This document shows positions 19,390 to 27,640 of a stretch of DNA of 64,000 nt, one piece after another. The DNA lies in the NCBI GenBank assembly GCA_963750715.1, contig CAVVRP010000013.1, positions 1 through 64,000 on the forward strand, read 5' to 3'. The translations under genes and the position numbers were made by a program. Source of the stretch: JAGVSR01 sp963750715 (GTDB lineage Bacteria > Pseudomonadota > Alphaproteobacteria > Rhizobiales > Hyphomicrobiaceae). Each line of letters begins with the position of its first letter. The first letter of the stretch is position 1. The notes under the pieces were generated by a model. The model had not been told where the DNA came from and made no database searches. It saw only the letters and a list, made by a program, of their open reading frames with translations.

Positions 19390-20592
19390 ATGTCGAAAGA
19401 ACCTCGCCGCCCCGGTCGTCATTTTCTGCAGATCCCCGGGCCGACGCCCGTGCCGGAGCGAATCCTGGCGGCCATGTCGCGCCAGATCCTCGATCATCGC
19501 GGACCTGATTTCCAGAAGCTCGGCCAACGCGTTCTGTCCGGCGTCAAGACACTATTCAAGACCAAGTGCCCGGTGATCATCTATCCGGCGTCGGGCACCG
19601 GCGCGTGGGAAGCGGCATTGACCAACACGCTGTCGCCCGGCGACCGCGTGCTGATGGTTGAGACCGGCCAGTTCGCCGTTCTGTGGAAGCAGATGGCCGA
19701 CCGTCTTGGTCTCGCCGCCGACGTGATCCAGACCGACTGGCGCATCGGAGCCGACGCCAATCTGATCGAAGCCAAGCTCAAGGCCGATACGAAGCACACG
19801 ATCAAGGCCGTGTGCGTGGTCCATAACGAGACGTCGACGGGATGCCGCACGCGGATTGACGACGTGCGCCGCGCCATGGACGACGTGGGCCATCCCGCCC
19901 TGCTGATGGTCGATTCAATTTCGGGCCTCGCCGCCGCCGATCTGCGCCACGACGACTGGGCCATCGACGTCACGGTCGCCGGCTCGCAGAAGGGCATGAT
20001 GCTGCCGCCCGGCCTGTCGTTCACCGCTGTCAGCGACAAGGCGATCGCCGCCTCCAAGACCGCCAAGCTGCCGCGCGCCTACTTCATCTGGGATGACATG
20101 CTGTCGGCCAACGAAACGGGCTTTTTCCCCTATACGCCGGCAACCAGTCTGCTGTGTGGCCTTGCCGAAGCCATCGACATGCTGAACGAGGAAGGCCTCG
20201 AGAACGTGTTCACCCGTCACGAGCGTCTGGCGGAAGCAACGCGTGCCGCCGTCCGCGCCTGGGGTCTCGAACTCAACTGCCGTGATTCAAAGTATTACTC
20301 GCCGGCGGTTACGACCGTTTTGATGCCGGACGGACACAACGCCGACCAGTACCGCAAGGTCGTGCTCGACACGTTCAACATGTCGCTCGGCACGGGGCTC
20401 AACAAGCTTGCCGGCAAGGCATTCCGCATCGGCCATCTGGGCGATACCAACGAGTTGACTGTGATGGGGGCTCTGACCGGCGTGGAGATGGGGCTATCAC
20501 TCGCTGGCGTGCCGCACAAGAAGGGCGGCGTCGACGCGGCGATGGCGGTTCTGACGCAGAGTATGAAGCCGGCTGCCGCAAAGGCCGCGTAA
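19390..20592 (+). CDS. sgaA: serine-glyoxylate aminotransferase
   Basis: PLP-dependent class V aminotransferase of 400 residues. It converts serine plus glyoxylate to hydroxypyruvate plus glycine, a key step of the serine cycle for one-carbon assimilation. It has the family start GRHFLQIPGPTPVPERIL, the PLP lysine in VAGSQKGMMLPPGLSF, and RIGHLGDTNELTVMGAL near the C-terminus. Start 19390 has AAGGA upstream; the in-frame extension to 19294 is not conserved. Other serine-cycle genes (hprA, mtkAB, ppc, glyA) are not in the window, so it is a stand-alone copy here. Alanine-glyoxylate or other specificity is possible. A terminator follows at 20621-20649. Confidence 0.9.
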   Translation: MSKEPRRPGRHFLQIPGPTPVPERILAAMSRQILDHRGPDFQKLGQRVLSGVKTLFKTKCPVIIYPASGTGAWEAALTNTLSPGDRVLMVETGQFAVLWKQMADRLGLAADVIQTDWRIGADANLIEAKLKADTKHTIKAVCVVHNETSTGCRTRIDDVRRAMDDVGHPALLMVDSISGLAAADLRHDDWAIDVTVAGSQKGMMLPPGLSFTAVSDKAIAASKTAKLPRAYFIWDDMLSANETGFFPYTPATSLLCGLAEAIDMLNEEGLENVFTRHERLAEATRAAVRAWGLELNCRDSKYYSPAVTTVLMPDGHNADQYRKVVLDTFNMSLGTGLNKLAGKAFRIGHLGDTNELTVMGALTGVEMGLSLAGVPHKKGGVDAAMAVLTQSMKPAAAKAA

Positions 20593-20620
20593 TTTTCAAG
20601 TCCAGAGCATCGGAATAGCG

Positions 20621-20649
20621 AATGGCGACTGGAAACAGCCGCCATTTTT
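20621..20649 (+). terminator. rho-independent terminator after the serine-glyoxylate aminotransferase gene
   Basis: A 7-bp stem AATGGCG/CGCCATT with a 12-nt loop, followed by TTT. It lies 29 nt after the stop codon and is oriented for plus-strand transcription. Confidence 0.65.
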
Positions 20650-20658
20650 CGTGACAGA

Positions 20659-20910
20659 TCAGGGTTTCAGGCCAGCAATCGTGATCTGCATCTTGCAGCG
20701 ATTGCCAAGCTGCATGAACTTCGAGCGAACGCAGCTCTTCACCTTCGAGACCGTCGGATTTTCCCCGATACAAAGCCGGCGCACGTCCGACTCGCAGGCT
20801 GCACGCAGTGCCGGCGTCACTTCCGGCGGCAGTTGGATTTCTTGAGCTTCGACTGACGCTACCAGCGTCAACACCGCACCCGCGGCGATTGCCCCCTTTG
20901 AAAACATCAT
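20659..20910 (-). CDS. small secreted cysteine-containing protein
   Basis: An 83-residue protein with a signal peptide (MMFSKGAIAAGAVLTLVASVEAQ, cut near AEAQ-type site). The short mature domain has four cysteines (CESDVRRLCIG, SCVRSKFMQLGNRCKM), spaced to form two disulfides. Similar small periplasmic Cys proteins are common and uncharacterised in Hyphomicrobiales. ATG 20910 is chosen because AAAGGA lies upstream; the frame runs to 20949. It is convergent with the aminotransferase gene. Function unknown. Confidence 0.65.
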   Translation of the reverse strand: MMFSKGAIAAGAVLTLVASVEAQEIQLPPEVTPALRAACESDVRRLCIGENPTVSKVKSCVRSKFMQLGNRCKMQITIAGLKP

Positions 20911-21086
20911 CACATCCTTTGACTGCTTTTTATAATTGCACTGCAGCACGTGCTAACCCGGCGATAAAGGCAAAATTGGTGCAGCGCGACAACTCACCCC
21001 AGCAAAGCATGAAACAATGTTGCAGACCGTGCGGAAAATGAACTGCGTTAAAGGCAGCTCGTGCGCGCTCGGAACTTTTGCAGTGT

Positions 21087-21375
21087 CTAAGCTAACTCGC
21101 CGCCGGGCTTGGGCTTCTGCGCCTTCACATGTGCCGGGGTGCCTGTGGCAACAGCGCTTCCGTGAGCCGAACAGTGTGTCCTCGTCCTTATGGATGACAT
21201 CGTTGGCGCCAGCCGCCTCCAGAGCGATGCGGCGCTTCTTCGTGACCTGACCGCTGATAACCACGATGGGTCCCGCGTACGCAGCACTTCGCAGATAAGG
21301 AATGGCCTGCAATGCAGTGTCGGAGGGCTTCAACAAGTCGGCCAGAAAATCGATCTGCGGTTTCTTCGCCATCAC
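21087..21375 (-). pseudogene. response-regulator receiver-like fragment (probably broken)
   Basis: The minus strand encodes a coding-biased segment, ADLLKPSDTALQAIPYLRSA and then YAGPIVVISGQVTKKRRIALEAAGANDVIHKDE. This resembles the second half of a CheY-like receiver domain (beta-4 VISG, beta-5 V-I-H-K). After HKDE the frame is lost. A plausible continuation, LTEALLPQAP, lies in another frame, and a third frame ends KPKPGGELA then a stop at 21087. The N-terminal half with the acidic pocket was not found upstream. It may be a degraded response regulator or one with consensus errors. Assignment is tentative. Confidence 0.4.
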
Positions 21376-21497
21376 GCGATCGACAGCGGCGCCCGATCGT
21401 GGTGGCTTTTGCCGCGTCGGGGGTTAACCGCAGAATGCCAAACGCATGTTTGAAAATCTTGCTTACCGAACGCCAGATTTCGGCACCTGTTTTCAAA

Positions 21498-22544
21498 TCA
21501 CACGACGGGCGTGGTTCCGGCCGCAGCGCGCCGCCAGGCCGTGTAGCTGGTGTCGATGCGGCGGGACATGCCGTCGTATCCCGCGACATGAGCAATAGTC
21601 GCCTCGGCGATCCGGTCGACCGTCGCGCGCAGTTGGAGCGTGGCACTGGCGATCGTCGCCCCGTGCCGCTGATGCAGGATGTCGCGGAAGATCACGTCGA
21701 GGGTACGGGCTTCCGCCATGCTCGTTCGGAACTCATCGCGAGTGGCGGCACGGATTGCCGAGCGCTCGCCCTCTGCCAGACTCTCCCAGACGCTCAATGT
21801 CACGTTCAGCGCGACCGTGCTGCCGGCTGTGCCAAAGCAGCCCGCCATGCCGTGAGGCGCGTTGGCCGCAATGCCGGTTACCGAGCTACGCAAAGCGTCG
21901 CCGCCGTCCGCAGCCTCGATAACGCCGGCCGCGAGGCGGGACGCGAGTTCAGCCTCCGGCATGACGACGGCTTCCGCTCCAAGACCGCGCGCGACGTCAC
22001 GCGTCAGCCCTCGGACGAACAGTCTCAGGTCGGCGATGTCTTCCAGGGTTGCGATGGGACGCTTCGACCACACGATCGGACGAACACCCGCGTGGGCCGC
22101 AAGCAAAGGCTTCACGCCTAAAGGCCGAGCCAGATCATCCCACAACGCTTCACCGCCGCCGACTGTCAGCCAGCCTACGAGATCCCCAGGCGGCAGAGCA
22201 CTGCTTCCTGGCAAGCCCGCGAAGTAAGCGAAGGCGGGATGCCGGTCGATGCGGCTATGGTCGGTGTCGAAGTAGAGGTCGGCGCTGGCGCGCGCGGCAG
22301 CGTCGACATGCTCGATCACGATGCGGCGTTCTGTGAGTTCAGAGATGCGGCACGCAAGCCGGCGGCCGCTGTCGCCGAGGCCGACGCCGTTATCGGGCCA
22401 CGCCATGGCGAACTTCAATCGGCGCACGGAAATCGCGGGAGCGGCGGGCGATCCAACGGCGGCGCTCGTAGCGGCCGGAGCAAGAGCCCCGGCGGCCATG
22501 ATTGCCGCAGCGCTGGTCGTCTTGAGAAAGTCGCGACGGTCCAT
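21498..22544 (-). CDS. Tat-exported TRAP-type (DctP-like) solute-binding protein
   Basis: A 348-residue periplasmic binding protein. It starts MDRRDFLKTTSAAAIMAAG, a twin-arginine signal (RRDFLK). The mature part resembles DctP-family receptors of TRAP transporters: KFAMAWPDNGVGLGDSGRRLA and PLGVKPLLAAHAGVRPIVWSKRPI, and the mid-domain DLRLFVRGLTRDVARGLGAE. Related Tat-exported members bind 2-oxo acids. No DctQ or DctM membrane gene lies nearby, so it is an orphan receptor. AGGAACCTGAACG precedes the ATG. The ligand is unknown. Confidence 0.7.
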   Translation of the reverse strand: MDRRDFLKTTSAAAIMAAGALAPAATSAAVGSPAAPAISVRRLKFAMAWPDNGVGLGDSGRRLACRISELTERRIVIEHVDAAARASADLYFDTDHSRIDRHPAFAYFAGLPGSSALPPGDLVGWLTVGGGEALWDDLARPLGVKPLLAAHAGVRPIVWSKRPIATLEDIADLRLFVRGLTRDVARGLGAEAVVMPEAELASRLAAGVIEAADGGDALRSSVTGIAANAPHGMAGCFGTAGSTVALNVTLSVWESLAEGERSAIRAATRDEFRTSMAEARTLDVIFRDILHQRHGATIASATLQLRATVDRIAEATIAHVAGYDGMSRRIDTSYTAWRRAAAGTTPVV

Positions 22545-22631
22545 CGTTCAGGTTCCTGCCCAGTCACCCAGGCCGGACGCATCAAACCGCAACGACGGCG
22601 AAATAACAACAACCGAAGGCCGGTGGGCCCA

Positions 22632-23027
22632 TCAAGGCTGCATCGGTAGGAACCGGTTTACAACATTGAAGAAGACCTCACGGCCCACGTATCCGGGAAT
22701 CCGCTCCAACTCACGGCCGTTCTCGAGGATGAGAACGGTCGGCACCGTATTGATCGGCGATTTGAGGGACAAGCGGTCGACGTCAGGCGCATTGATATCA
22801 ATGAACCGCATCGGCGCCAGTTTGGAGCGCCCCGAGATCTGGTAGGCCGGCAGCACATCACGGCGGATCACGTCGCAATAGAGACAGCCGTCGACCTCGA
22901 TGACGATGATCTCGAGACCCGTGCTGTCGGGAAGGGCGACGGTTTCCAGGTCGGGCGCCGCCCGGGCCGCGACAGTCAATCCCAGGACCGCGACCGACAA
23001 GCAGATTGCAAAAAGAAGCCGTGACAT
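22632..23027 (-). CDS. secreted thioredoxin-fold protein
   Basis: A 131-residue protein with a signal peptide (MSRLLFAICLSVAVLGLTVAARA). The thioredoxin-like domain has DGCLYCDVIRRDVLP (a CxxC) and NTVPTVLILENGRELERIPGYVG, with the cis-proline typical of the fold (TVPT). It resembles SoxS/SoxW-type periplasmic thiol proteins of sulfur oxidation clusters, but no sox gene is in view. It probably keeps a partner's cysteines reduced. The frame is continuous upstream with the NicO remnant, without a stop. ATG 23027 is chosen because the signal peptide starts there. Confidence 0.7.
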   Translation of the reverse strand: MSRLLFAICLSVAVLGLTVAARAAPDLETVALPDSTGLEIIVIEVDGCLYCDVIRRDVLPAYQISGRSKLAPMRFIDINAPDVDRLSLKSPINTVPTVLILENGRELERIPGYVGREVFFNVVNRFLPMQP

Positions 23028-23129
23028 GACGCTACTCGAATGACGCGCGGGTTCGCTGATCGCCCCGCCGGATAATGCTAGCTGAGCGCCGTCGCAATTG
23101 GCGGCAGAAATGAAGAGCTGGTTAAACCG

Positions 23130-23530
23130 CCGCGTATTGTGAAACGTACGCGCGGCTGGCGCTGCACCGGCCTTCTTTCCGGGCCTCGATTGGAGTGGGG
23201 CCGGACCGCTCAGCGAGGCCATGAAAAACGCGCTTCCCATGGCGAAGACCAAACCCGACCCCGCAATGCCGGCAGAGGCCGCAACGGTGGTTGCCCAGCG
23301 GTCGCTGTCGCCGCCCAGCCGTGCCGCCCATTCTCGCGATCCGACCGCGATGGCTGCCAGCGCTGAAACCGTGATTGCAGTGCCCCGGGCCATGGCGAAA
23401 GTTGCAAACACAACGGTCCAAAGGGTCCAAAGCATGCCCGGGCTCAGGGCGAGCGACGGAAGGTCCCGCGAGCACCGGCATCAGCGCCATGAAACGCTGT
23501 CAGGAGGGCGAGACCGAATTGCCGGCTCAT
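23130..23530 (-). pseudogene. NicO-family nickel/cobalt exporter remnant
   Basis: The start ATG (23530) overlaps the DUF1007 stop by 4 nt. It gives MSRQFGLALLTAFHG and is then out of frame. A second frame resumes with PSLALSPGMLWTLWTVVFATFAMARGTAITVSALAAIAVG and a last helix, GIAGSGLVFAMGSAFFMASL. This matches the C-terminal half of NicO/RcnA-like transporters (F-A-M-G-x-G-T-A-I-T-V). The His-rich loop and the first helices are missing, so a large internal deletion has occurred. The stop is also lost and the frame runs into the thioredoxin-fold gene. DUF1007 plus NicO is a standard pair, which supports the call. Confidence 0.6.
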
Positions 23531-24198
23531 GACTTGTGGCAGCTCACCGACACGGTTGTCGCGTAACCGAGGCCTGTGCCCATGTTCTGGTTGCCCGCAG
23601 TCAAAGAGCCGGAGAAAGCATCGTTCAGCTTTTGCAGGTCTTCGAGGTCCTTGTCGGCGTTGCCGACGCTGGCCAAACATCCAGCGGGCGCCCCGGCGCT
23701 GATTTTCACGGGGTTGTCCTTGATGAGGTCGAAGGCGATGAAAAAGCTCTGGTCGTAGACAGCGAAGTTGAAGCCCGGCGCGTCAGCGGGGACGGGTTCG
23801 GCCAGCGGCATCGTGAAATGGAGCGCCAGAACGCCATCCTTGTGCTCCAACCAATAGTTCTTGGGCGGCGCCAGGGGCACGGGCTTGTCGCCGAGCTTGA
23901 CGAACGTGAAATAGTCAAACTCCTTCAGTCCATCCATGTTGACCTGGGCGAGTTCGGCCAGCTCTTCTCGCGAGTAGGTGCCGTCACCATTCTTGTCTAG
24001 GCCCTGGATGGCCATAGACGTGTACATGTCGTCGAAGGTCCAGCGGTGCTCCAGACCGGTCACCTTTCCCTGATCATAAAGCACGGTCGTCTCGACATTG
24101 ACCCAGACATGGGGATGGGCCTCGGCGACCGACGGGCTCTGAAGCAAGTAAAATGCCCCAGCGGCTCTGACAGCCTGCCACAATTGTGTCCGCCGCAT
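23527..24198 (-). CDS. DUF1007 family protein
   Basis: A 223-residue exported protein. After the signal peptide it begins AHPHVWVNVETTVLYDQGKVTGLEHRWTFDDMYTS, the DUF1007 signature with His-rich HPHVW, a likely metal ligand. An EF-hand-like loop, DKNGDGTYSREEL, lies at residues ~68-80. Members usually sit with NicO-type nickel/cobalt transporters and are taken as periplasmic metal-handling partners. Here the downstream nicO is degraded. Start 24198 is chosen because the signal peptide begins there; the frame is open to 24294. It is divergent from znuA, with a candidate Zur site between them. Confidence 0.82.
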   Translation of the reverse strand: MRRTQLWQAVRAAGAFYLLQSPSVAEAHPHVWVNVETTVLYDQGKVTGLEHRWTFDDMYTSMAIQGLDKNGDGTYSREELAELAQVNMDGLKEFDYFTFVKLGDKPVPLAPPKNYWLEHKDGVLALHFTMPLAEPVPADAPGFNFAVYDQSFFIAFDLIKDNPVKISAGAPAGCLASVGNADKDLEDLQKLNDAFSGSLTAGNQNMGTGLGYATTVSVSCHKS

Positions 24199-24359
24199 AT
24201 CAACCCACTCCCCGCATTCTGGCTCGGTCTGACATGGTGAAGGCCAACGATCGTCGCAAGACCGGCGAGGCGCCGAAGGCGGATCACTTGCCACCGCTTC
24301 ATTGGCCGAGATTAGAGCAGAAGGATGGCTTGGGCATCGGACACTGTTCGGCCCCTCTT

Positions 24360-24379
24360 GGATGTTATATAATCCATTC
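24360..24379. promoter_or_regulatory. candidate Zur-like operator between the DUF1007 gene and znuA
   Basis: The sequence GGATGTTATATAATCCATTC is an AT-rich imperfect palindrome. It resembles the alphaproteobacterial Zur motif (TGTTATATTATAACA type): one half is good and the other degenerate. It lies 65 nt upstream of znuA and on the divergent side of the DUF1007 gene. Zinc-repressed control of znuA is well established in related bacteria. The assignment of this site is by resemblance only. Confidence 0.35.
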
Positions 24380-24443
24380 GTAAGAATGCAAGGTGGCGGT
24401 CTCTGCAGGATAGAGGCGACCGAAACTCCGCAAAGGGCAATCG

Positions 24444-25418
24444 ATGAAGGGCCGCATCACGATCTGGCGGAAGTCAGGTTTGACACCACGGGCGGCGCTT
24501 CCCGCCGCCATCCTGGCGGCGACCATCTGGGGAGGGTCAGGGGCATGTGCTCAATCCGGCAGCCTCGTTGTCACCGTGACTATCAAACCGATTCACGCCC
24601 TCGTCTCTCAAGTCATGGAAGGCGTTGGAACGCCCAGACTTCTCATTCAGGGCCAGAACTCGCCCCATACCTTCGTCATGCGGCCGTCAGACGCCCGTGC
24701 ACTGCATTCCTCCGGCGTATTCTTTCGCGTTTCGGAGCAGACGGAGCCCTTCACCGCCAAAGTCGTGAAGGCTCTGCCGCAATCGGTGAAGGTCGTGACG
24801 TTGGCCAACGCGCCCGGTCTGGAACTCCTCGACGTGCGCGAGGGCGAAACTTTTGAAGGTCACTCCGATGAGCACGAATCCCAGCATCACGAGGGCCAAC
24901 CGCGCGATGGCCACATCTGGCTCGACCCTGAAAACGCCAAGGCGATGATTGCAGAGATCTCGCGGGTTCTAAGTGAGGTTGCCCCCGAACATGCCGCGAC
25001 CTGGAAGTCAAACGCGGCTAAGGCGACTGCGGAAATCGGCGCCCTGCAGCAGGAGATCGCTGTCGAGACAGGTCCACTCGCGGCCAAGCCGTTCGTCGTC
25101 TTCCACGACGCCTACCATTACTTCGAGCGACGCTTCGGATTGGCGGCTATCGGCTCGATCACGGTTTCACCTGAGGTGCAGCCATCAGCCAAGCGGCTCA
25201 CGGAAATTCGCAAAAAGATCAAAACGCTGAAGGCGGAATGTGTGTTCGCCGAACCGCAGTTCCAATCGAAACTGGTGTCAACCGTGATCGAAGGAACCGG
25301 TGTGCGGGCCGGAACGCTCGATCCCGAGGGCGCCCTCGTCGAGCCCGGACCGCGGGCCTACGCCGCACTTCTGCGAAATCTCGCGACCGGTCTGAAGTCG
25401 TGTCTCGTCAAATCATGA
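24444..25418 (+). CDS. znuA: zinc ABC transporter substrate-binding protein ZnuA
   Basis: Periplasmic zinc receptor of 324 residues with an N-terminal signal peptide. It has the cluster A-I features of ZnuA: IKPIHALVSQVMEGV, the first ligand histidine in NSPHTFVMRPSDA, a short charged His-rich loop (residues ~135-155, HSDEHESQHHEG) typical of zinc rather than manganese receptors, the ligand in DGHIWLDPENAK, and VFHDAYHYFE. The partner permease (ZnuB) and ATPase (ZnuC) are absent nearby, so the gene is separate. Upstream are a candidate Zur site and the divergent metal-related DUF1007 gene. The terminator at 25425-25457 follows. Confidence 0.92.
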   Translation: MKGRITIWRKSGLTPRAALPAAILAATIWGGSGACAQSGSLVVTVTIKPIHALVSQVMEGVGTPRLLIQGQNSPHTFVMRPSDARALHSSGVFFRVSEQTEPFTAKVVKALPQSVKVVTLANAPGLELLDVREGETFEGHSDEHESQHHEGQPRDGHIWLDPENAKAMIAEISRVLSEVAPEHAATWKSNAAKATAEIGALQQEIAVETGPLAAKPFVVFHDAYHYFERRFGLAAIGSITVSPEVQPSAKRLTEIRKKIKTLKAECVFAEPQFQSKLVSTVIEGTGVRAGTLDPEGALVEPGPRAYAALLRNLATGLKSCLVKS

Positions 25419-25424
25419 CGACAA

Positions 25425-25457
25425 GAAAAAGGACGGCCCGTAGGACCGCCCTGTTTT
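25425..25457. terminator. bidirectional terminator between znuA and the L,D-transpeptidase gene
   Basis: A stem GGACGGCCC/GGACCGCCC with some G-T pairs and a 3-nt loop. It is flanked by AAAAA on the left, which becomes a T-run on the minus strand, and by TTTT on the right. It serves both convergent genes. Confidence 0.65.
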
Positions 25458-25490
25458 GGTTGCGGAGTTCCCGCCAAGCGGCGTTTGTTA

Positions 25491-26210
25491 TTACTGCACC
25501 GAAGCGCTTTTCTGCGGGACGGTCACGGTGTTGCTGCTGGCGCGGCGGAATTTGACGACGCGCTTCTCCTCTGGCTCCGCTGCGGGCGTGGGCTCTTCTT
25601 CATAGCTGGCCGTTACCGTGCCGGTCTGGAAGCGCTGCCAGGTCACCGTCACCGTCGTGCCCACCGGCACGCGCGGATACAGATCGAGCACGTCCTCGTT
25701 GAACATACGGATGCAGCCCTTCGAAACGGCCTGACCGATGGTCCAGGGCGCATCGGTTCCGTGGATTCGGTAGGTGCTCGAGCCCAGATAAAGCGCGCGC
25801 ACGCCAAGTGGATTCATTGGATGTCCGCCGGGCACCCAGCTCGGCAGGCGGGGATTCTCGCGGATCATGTCAGGCGTCGGCGTCCATGACGGGTTTTCAC
25901 GCTTCATGGTGACAGCCGTGCGACCCTGCCAGCGGCTCTGCTCGCGCGGTACGGCGATCGGATAACTCAGCGCCTGCCCGGGTTTGGTGATGAGATACAG
26001 TCGGCGGTCCCCGAACGAGACGATGATCTGGCTAGGCTTGTACTGCTTGCTGAAGGACACGAGGGTGCGCTTGCCGCCCCACTCGTTATCTCCGCCCCAC
26101 AGGAAATCGATCGCACCTTGGGCTTGGGCACCGTCAGGCGCCATACCGGCAGCAAACGTGGCAACGACGGCGCCAAGGGCGAGTCGGGTCAGGATCTTGC
26201 GAACGGACAT
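25491..26210 (-). CDS. L,D-transpeptidase (YkuD domain)
   Basis: A 239-residue periplasmic enzyme with a signal peptide (KILTRLALGAVVATFAAGMAPDGAQA). The YkuD domain has the catalytic motif HGTDAPWTIGQAVSKGCIRM, with catalytic His and the Cys in SKGCIRM. It forms 3-3 peptidoglycan cross-links or attaches proteins to the wall. SWVPGGHPMNPLG is typical of the Rhizobiales ErfK group. The C-terminal ~40 residues are charged and disordered. ATG 26210 is chosen over the in-frame ATG 26225 because GGAG lies 7 nt upstream. Confidence 0.93.
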   Translation of the reverse strand: MSVRKILTRLALGAVVATFAAGMAPDGAQAQGAIDFLWGGDNEWGGKRTLVSFSKQYKPSQIIVSFGDRRLYLITKPGQALSYPIAVPREQSRWQGRTAVTMKRENPSWTPTPDMIRENPRLPSWVPGGHPMNPLGVRALYLGSSTYRIHGTDAPWTIGQAVSKGCIRMFNEDVLDLYPRVPVGTTVTVTWQRFQTGTVTASYEEEPTPAAEPEEKRVVKFRRASSNTVTVPQKSASVQ

Positions 26211-26668
26211 ATCTACACTCCGCATTTTTTATCGCTACGCATTGGACTTTGGCTGGAAGCCGGCTCAACCCGCCTTCCGGGCTCAAGCCATCCTTGCGCA
26301 AGTATGATGAATGCTTCGTATAACCCGGTCCCGTTTTCAGCGGGAGAGCAAGGATGCAACACTTGTCGCCCAATTGATGCTTTGCAACAGAATGCCTTTT
26401 CTCCTTGTTTGTCTGTGCCTTGAGCAGAAGTGTCAGAATTGTGGCAGTGGCCGGTGAGTCACAGGCCATTCGTTAAGATTTGGTAAATTTTCTGTCCGTC
26501 GCGCTGATAAAATTTTCATGTTTTGTTCTCATTTTGACTTGACGCTTGGGCGCTTTCAAAATAGAACAAAAAAAGAACATCGTTGCTCTTTCAAAGTCTT
26601 CACCCCAGTTGTGCGAGAGCGTCCCTCATGCTCCAGGCGGCCTCCTCCCCCGATTCCTCGACCGCCGG
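26211..26668. other. intergenic region between the L,D-transpeptidase gene and imuA
   Basis: About 460 nt between divergent genes. The right half is AT-rich and holds the LexA-controlled imuA promoter (separate entry). The left part should contain the L,D-transpeptidase promoter. No small gene or RNA was recognised around 26226-26500. Confidence 0.45.
26539..26578 (+). promoter_or_regulatory. SOS promoter of imuA-imuB-dnaE2 with LexA box
   Basis: GAAC-N7-GAAC at 26564-26578 reads as GTTC-N7-GTTC on the other strand, a perfect alphaproteobacterial LexA box; the spacer is seven A residues. It overlaps the -10 of a likely promoter: TTGACG at 26539-26544, a 17-nt spacer, then TAGAAC at 26562-26567. 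LexA bound here would block polymerase, giving DNA-damage induction of the mutasome operon, as known for imuA operons in Caulobacter and Rhizobiales. Confidence 0.85.
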
Positions 26669-27640
26669 ATGCGACCTCAGGGTCTCGCGTGCGCAAGCCG
26701 GGCTTTCGCTCTCCTCGGGAAATGTCCGGCTCGAGGTGCGCCGGAGCGAGAATCCCCCCCTCTCGCTCCGGCCCCTTGCTCTTCATCGCAAAGCGCACGG
26801 ACTGCACTTCTCGAGAGCCTGCGCACAGCCATCGATAGAATCGAGCGGCAGGCCCCGCTTGGTCACCATCGGGGCGCCGGCCAAGCGCACAGCAACGCCT
26901 GGACGCTCGGCGTGCCTCAGATCGATGCCAGACTTGGGCCCCTGGGTCTCGATCCCGGCGGCATCCATGAAGTGAAGCCGAAGACGACCGGGGCCGGGGC
27001 ACGTTGCGCAGCGCTCGCTTTCGCCTTGCGGCTCGCCGCGCGGCGGTTGCAGCACATCTGCGCCGGCAAACCGGCGGTTGATCCCCGCATTCTCTGGTGC
27101 ACGACGACGGCGGCGGCAGCCGAATACGGACACCTCTACGGGCCGGGCCTTGCAGCGTTCAGCCTCGATCCCCGATCTCTCATCGTCGCTGAGGCCGCGC
27201 GCACGCCCGAGGTGCTATGGGCCATGGAAGAAGGGCTTCGCTCCGGCAGCCTGGCGCTCGTCCTGGGCGATCATGACGATGTCGGGCTGACACCGGCGCG
27301 CCGATTGAGCCTGGCGGCGGAAGAAACCGGCACGCCTTGCGTACTTTTAACTCCCGCTCATGTGCCTGGGTGCGCCGCAACGGCAACGCGCTGGCGTATC
27401 GCCACCGCAGCCAGCGCCACCCATGCCTTCGATCCGCTTGCCCCCGGCGATATGCGCTGCGAGGCAATGCTGGAACGATGCCGCTCGGCGAGGGCCGGCG
27501 CCGACGTCGACTGCCTGCTGGAATGGCGCGTCGGGGCGAGCGTGGGCGGCTTCCATCCTGCCGCGCACTCTTCTCAATTGCACCCTATCGCCAAAAGCCG
27601 GTCCTTGTGGCACAGAACCGCAAACGGTGGCCGGCCATGA
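26669..27640 (+). CDS. imuA: ImuA, SOS mutasome protein
   Basis: RecA-like protein of the ImuA-ImuB-DnaE2 error-prone repair system, about 323 residues from ATG 26669. The conserved part starts around SARTALLESLRTAIDRIE (nt ~26800), followed by LDPGGIHEVKP, ILWCTTTAA and a C-terminal RecA-fold core. The true start is uncertain. There is no good ribosome binding site, the first ~40 codons lack coding bias, and a perfect 12-bp hairpin (26740-26772) lies inside them, so a shorter form or an indel is possible. Its stop overlaps the imuB start (ATGA). It is controlled by the LexA box at 26564-26578. Confidence 0.85.
   Translation: MRPQGLACASRAFALLGKCPARGAPERESPPLAPAPCSSSQSARTALLESLRTAIDRIERQAPLGHHRGAGQAHSNAWTLGVPQIDARLGPLGLDPGGIHEVKPKTTGAGARCAALAFALRLAARRLQHICAGKPAVDPRILWCTTTAAAAEYGHLYGPGLAAFSLDPRSLIVAEAARTPEVLWAMEEGLRSGSLALVLGDHDDVGLTPARRLSLAAEETGTPCVLLTPAHVPGCAATATRWRIATAASATHAFDPLAPGDMRCEAMLERCRSARAGADVDCLLEWRVGASVGGFHPAAHSSQLHPIAKSRSLWHRTANGGRP
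26740..26772. repeat. perfect 12-bp inverted repeat at the 5' end of imuA
   Basis: GCCGGAGCGAGA at 26740-26751 pairs perfectly with TCTCGCTCCGGC at 26761-26772, around a 9-nt loop rich in C. No T-run follows, so it is not a standard terminator. It lies downstream of the SOS promoter, within or just before the imuA coding region, and could act on the leader RNA or translation. Confidence 0.6.
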
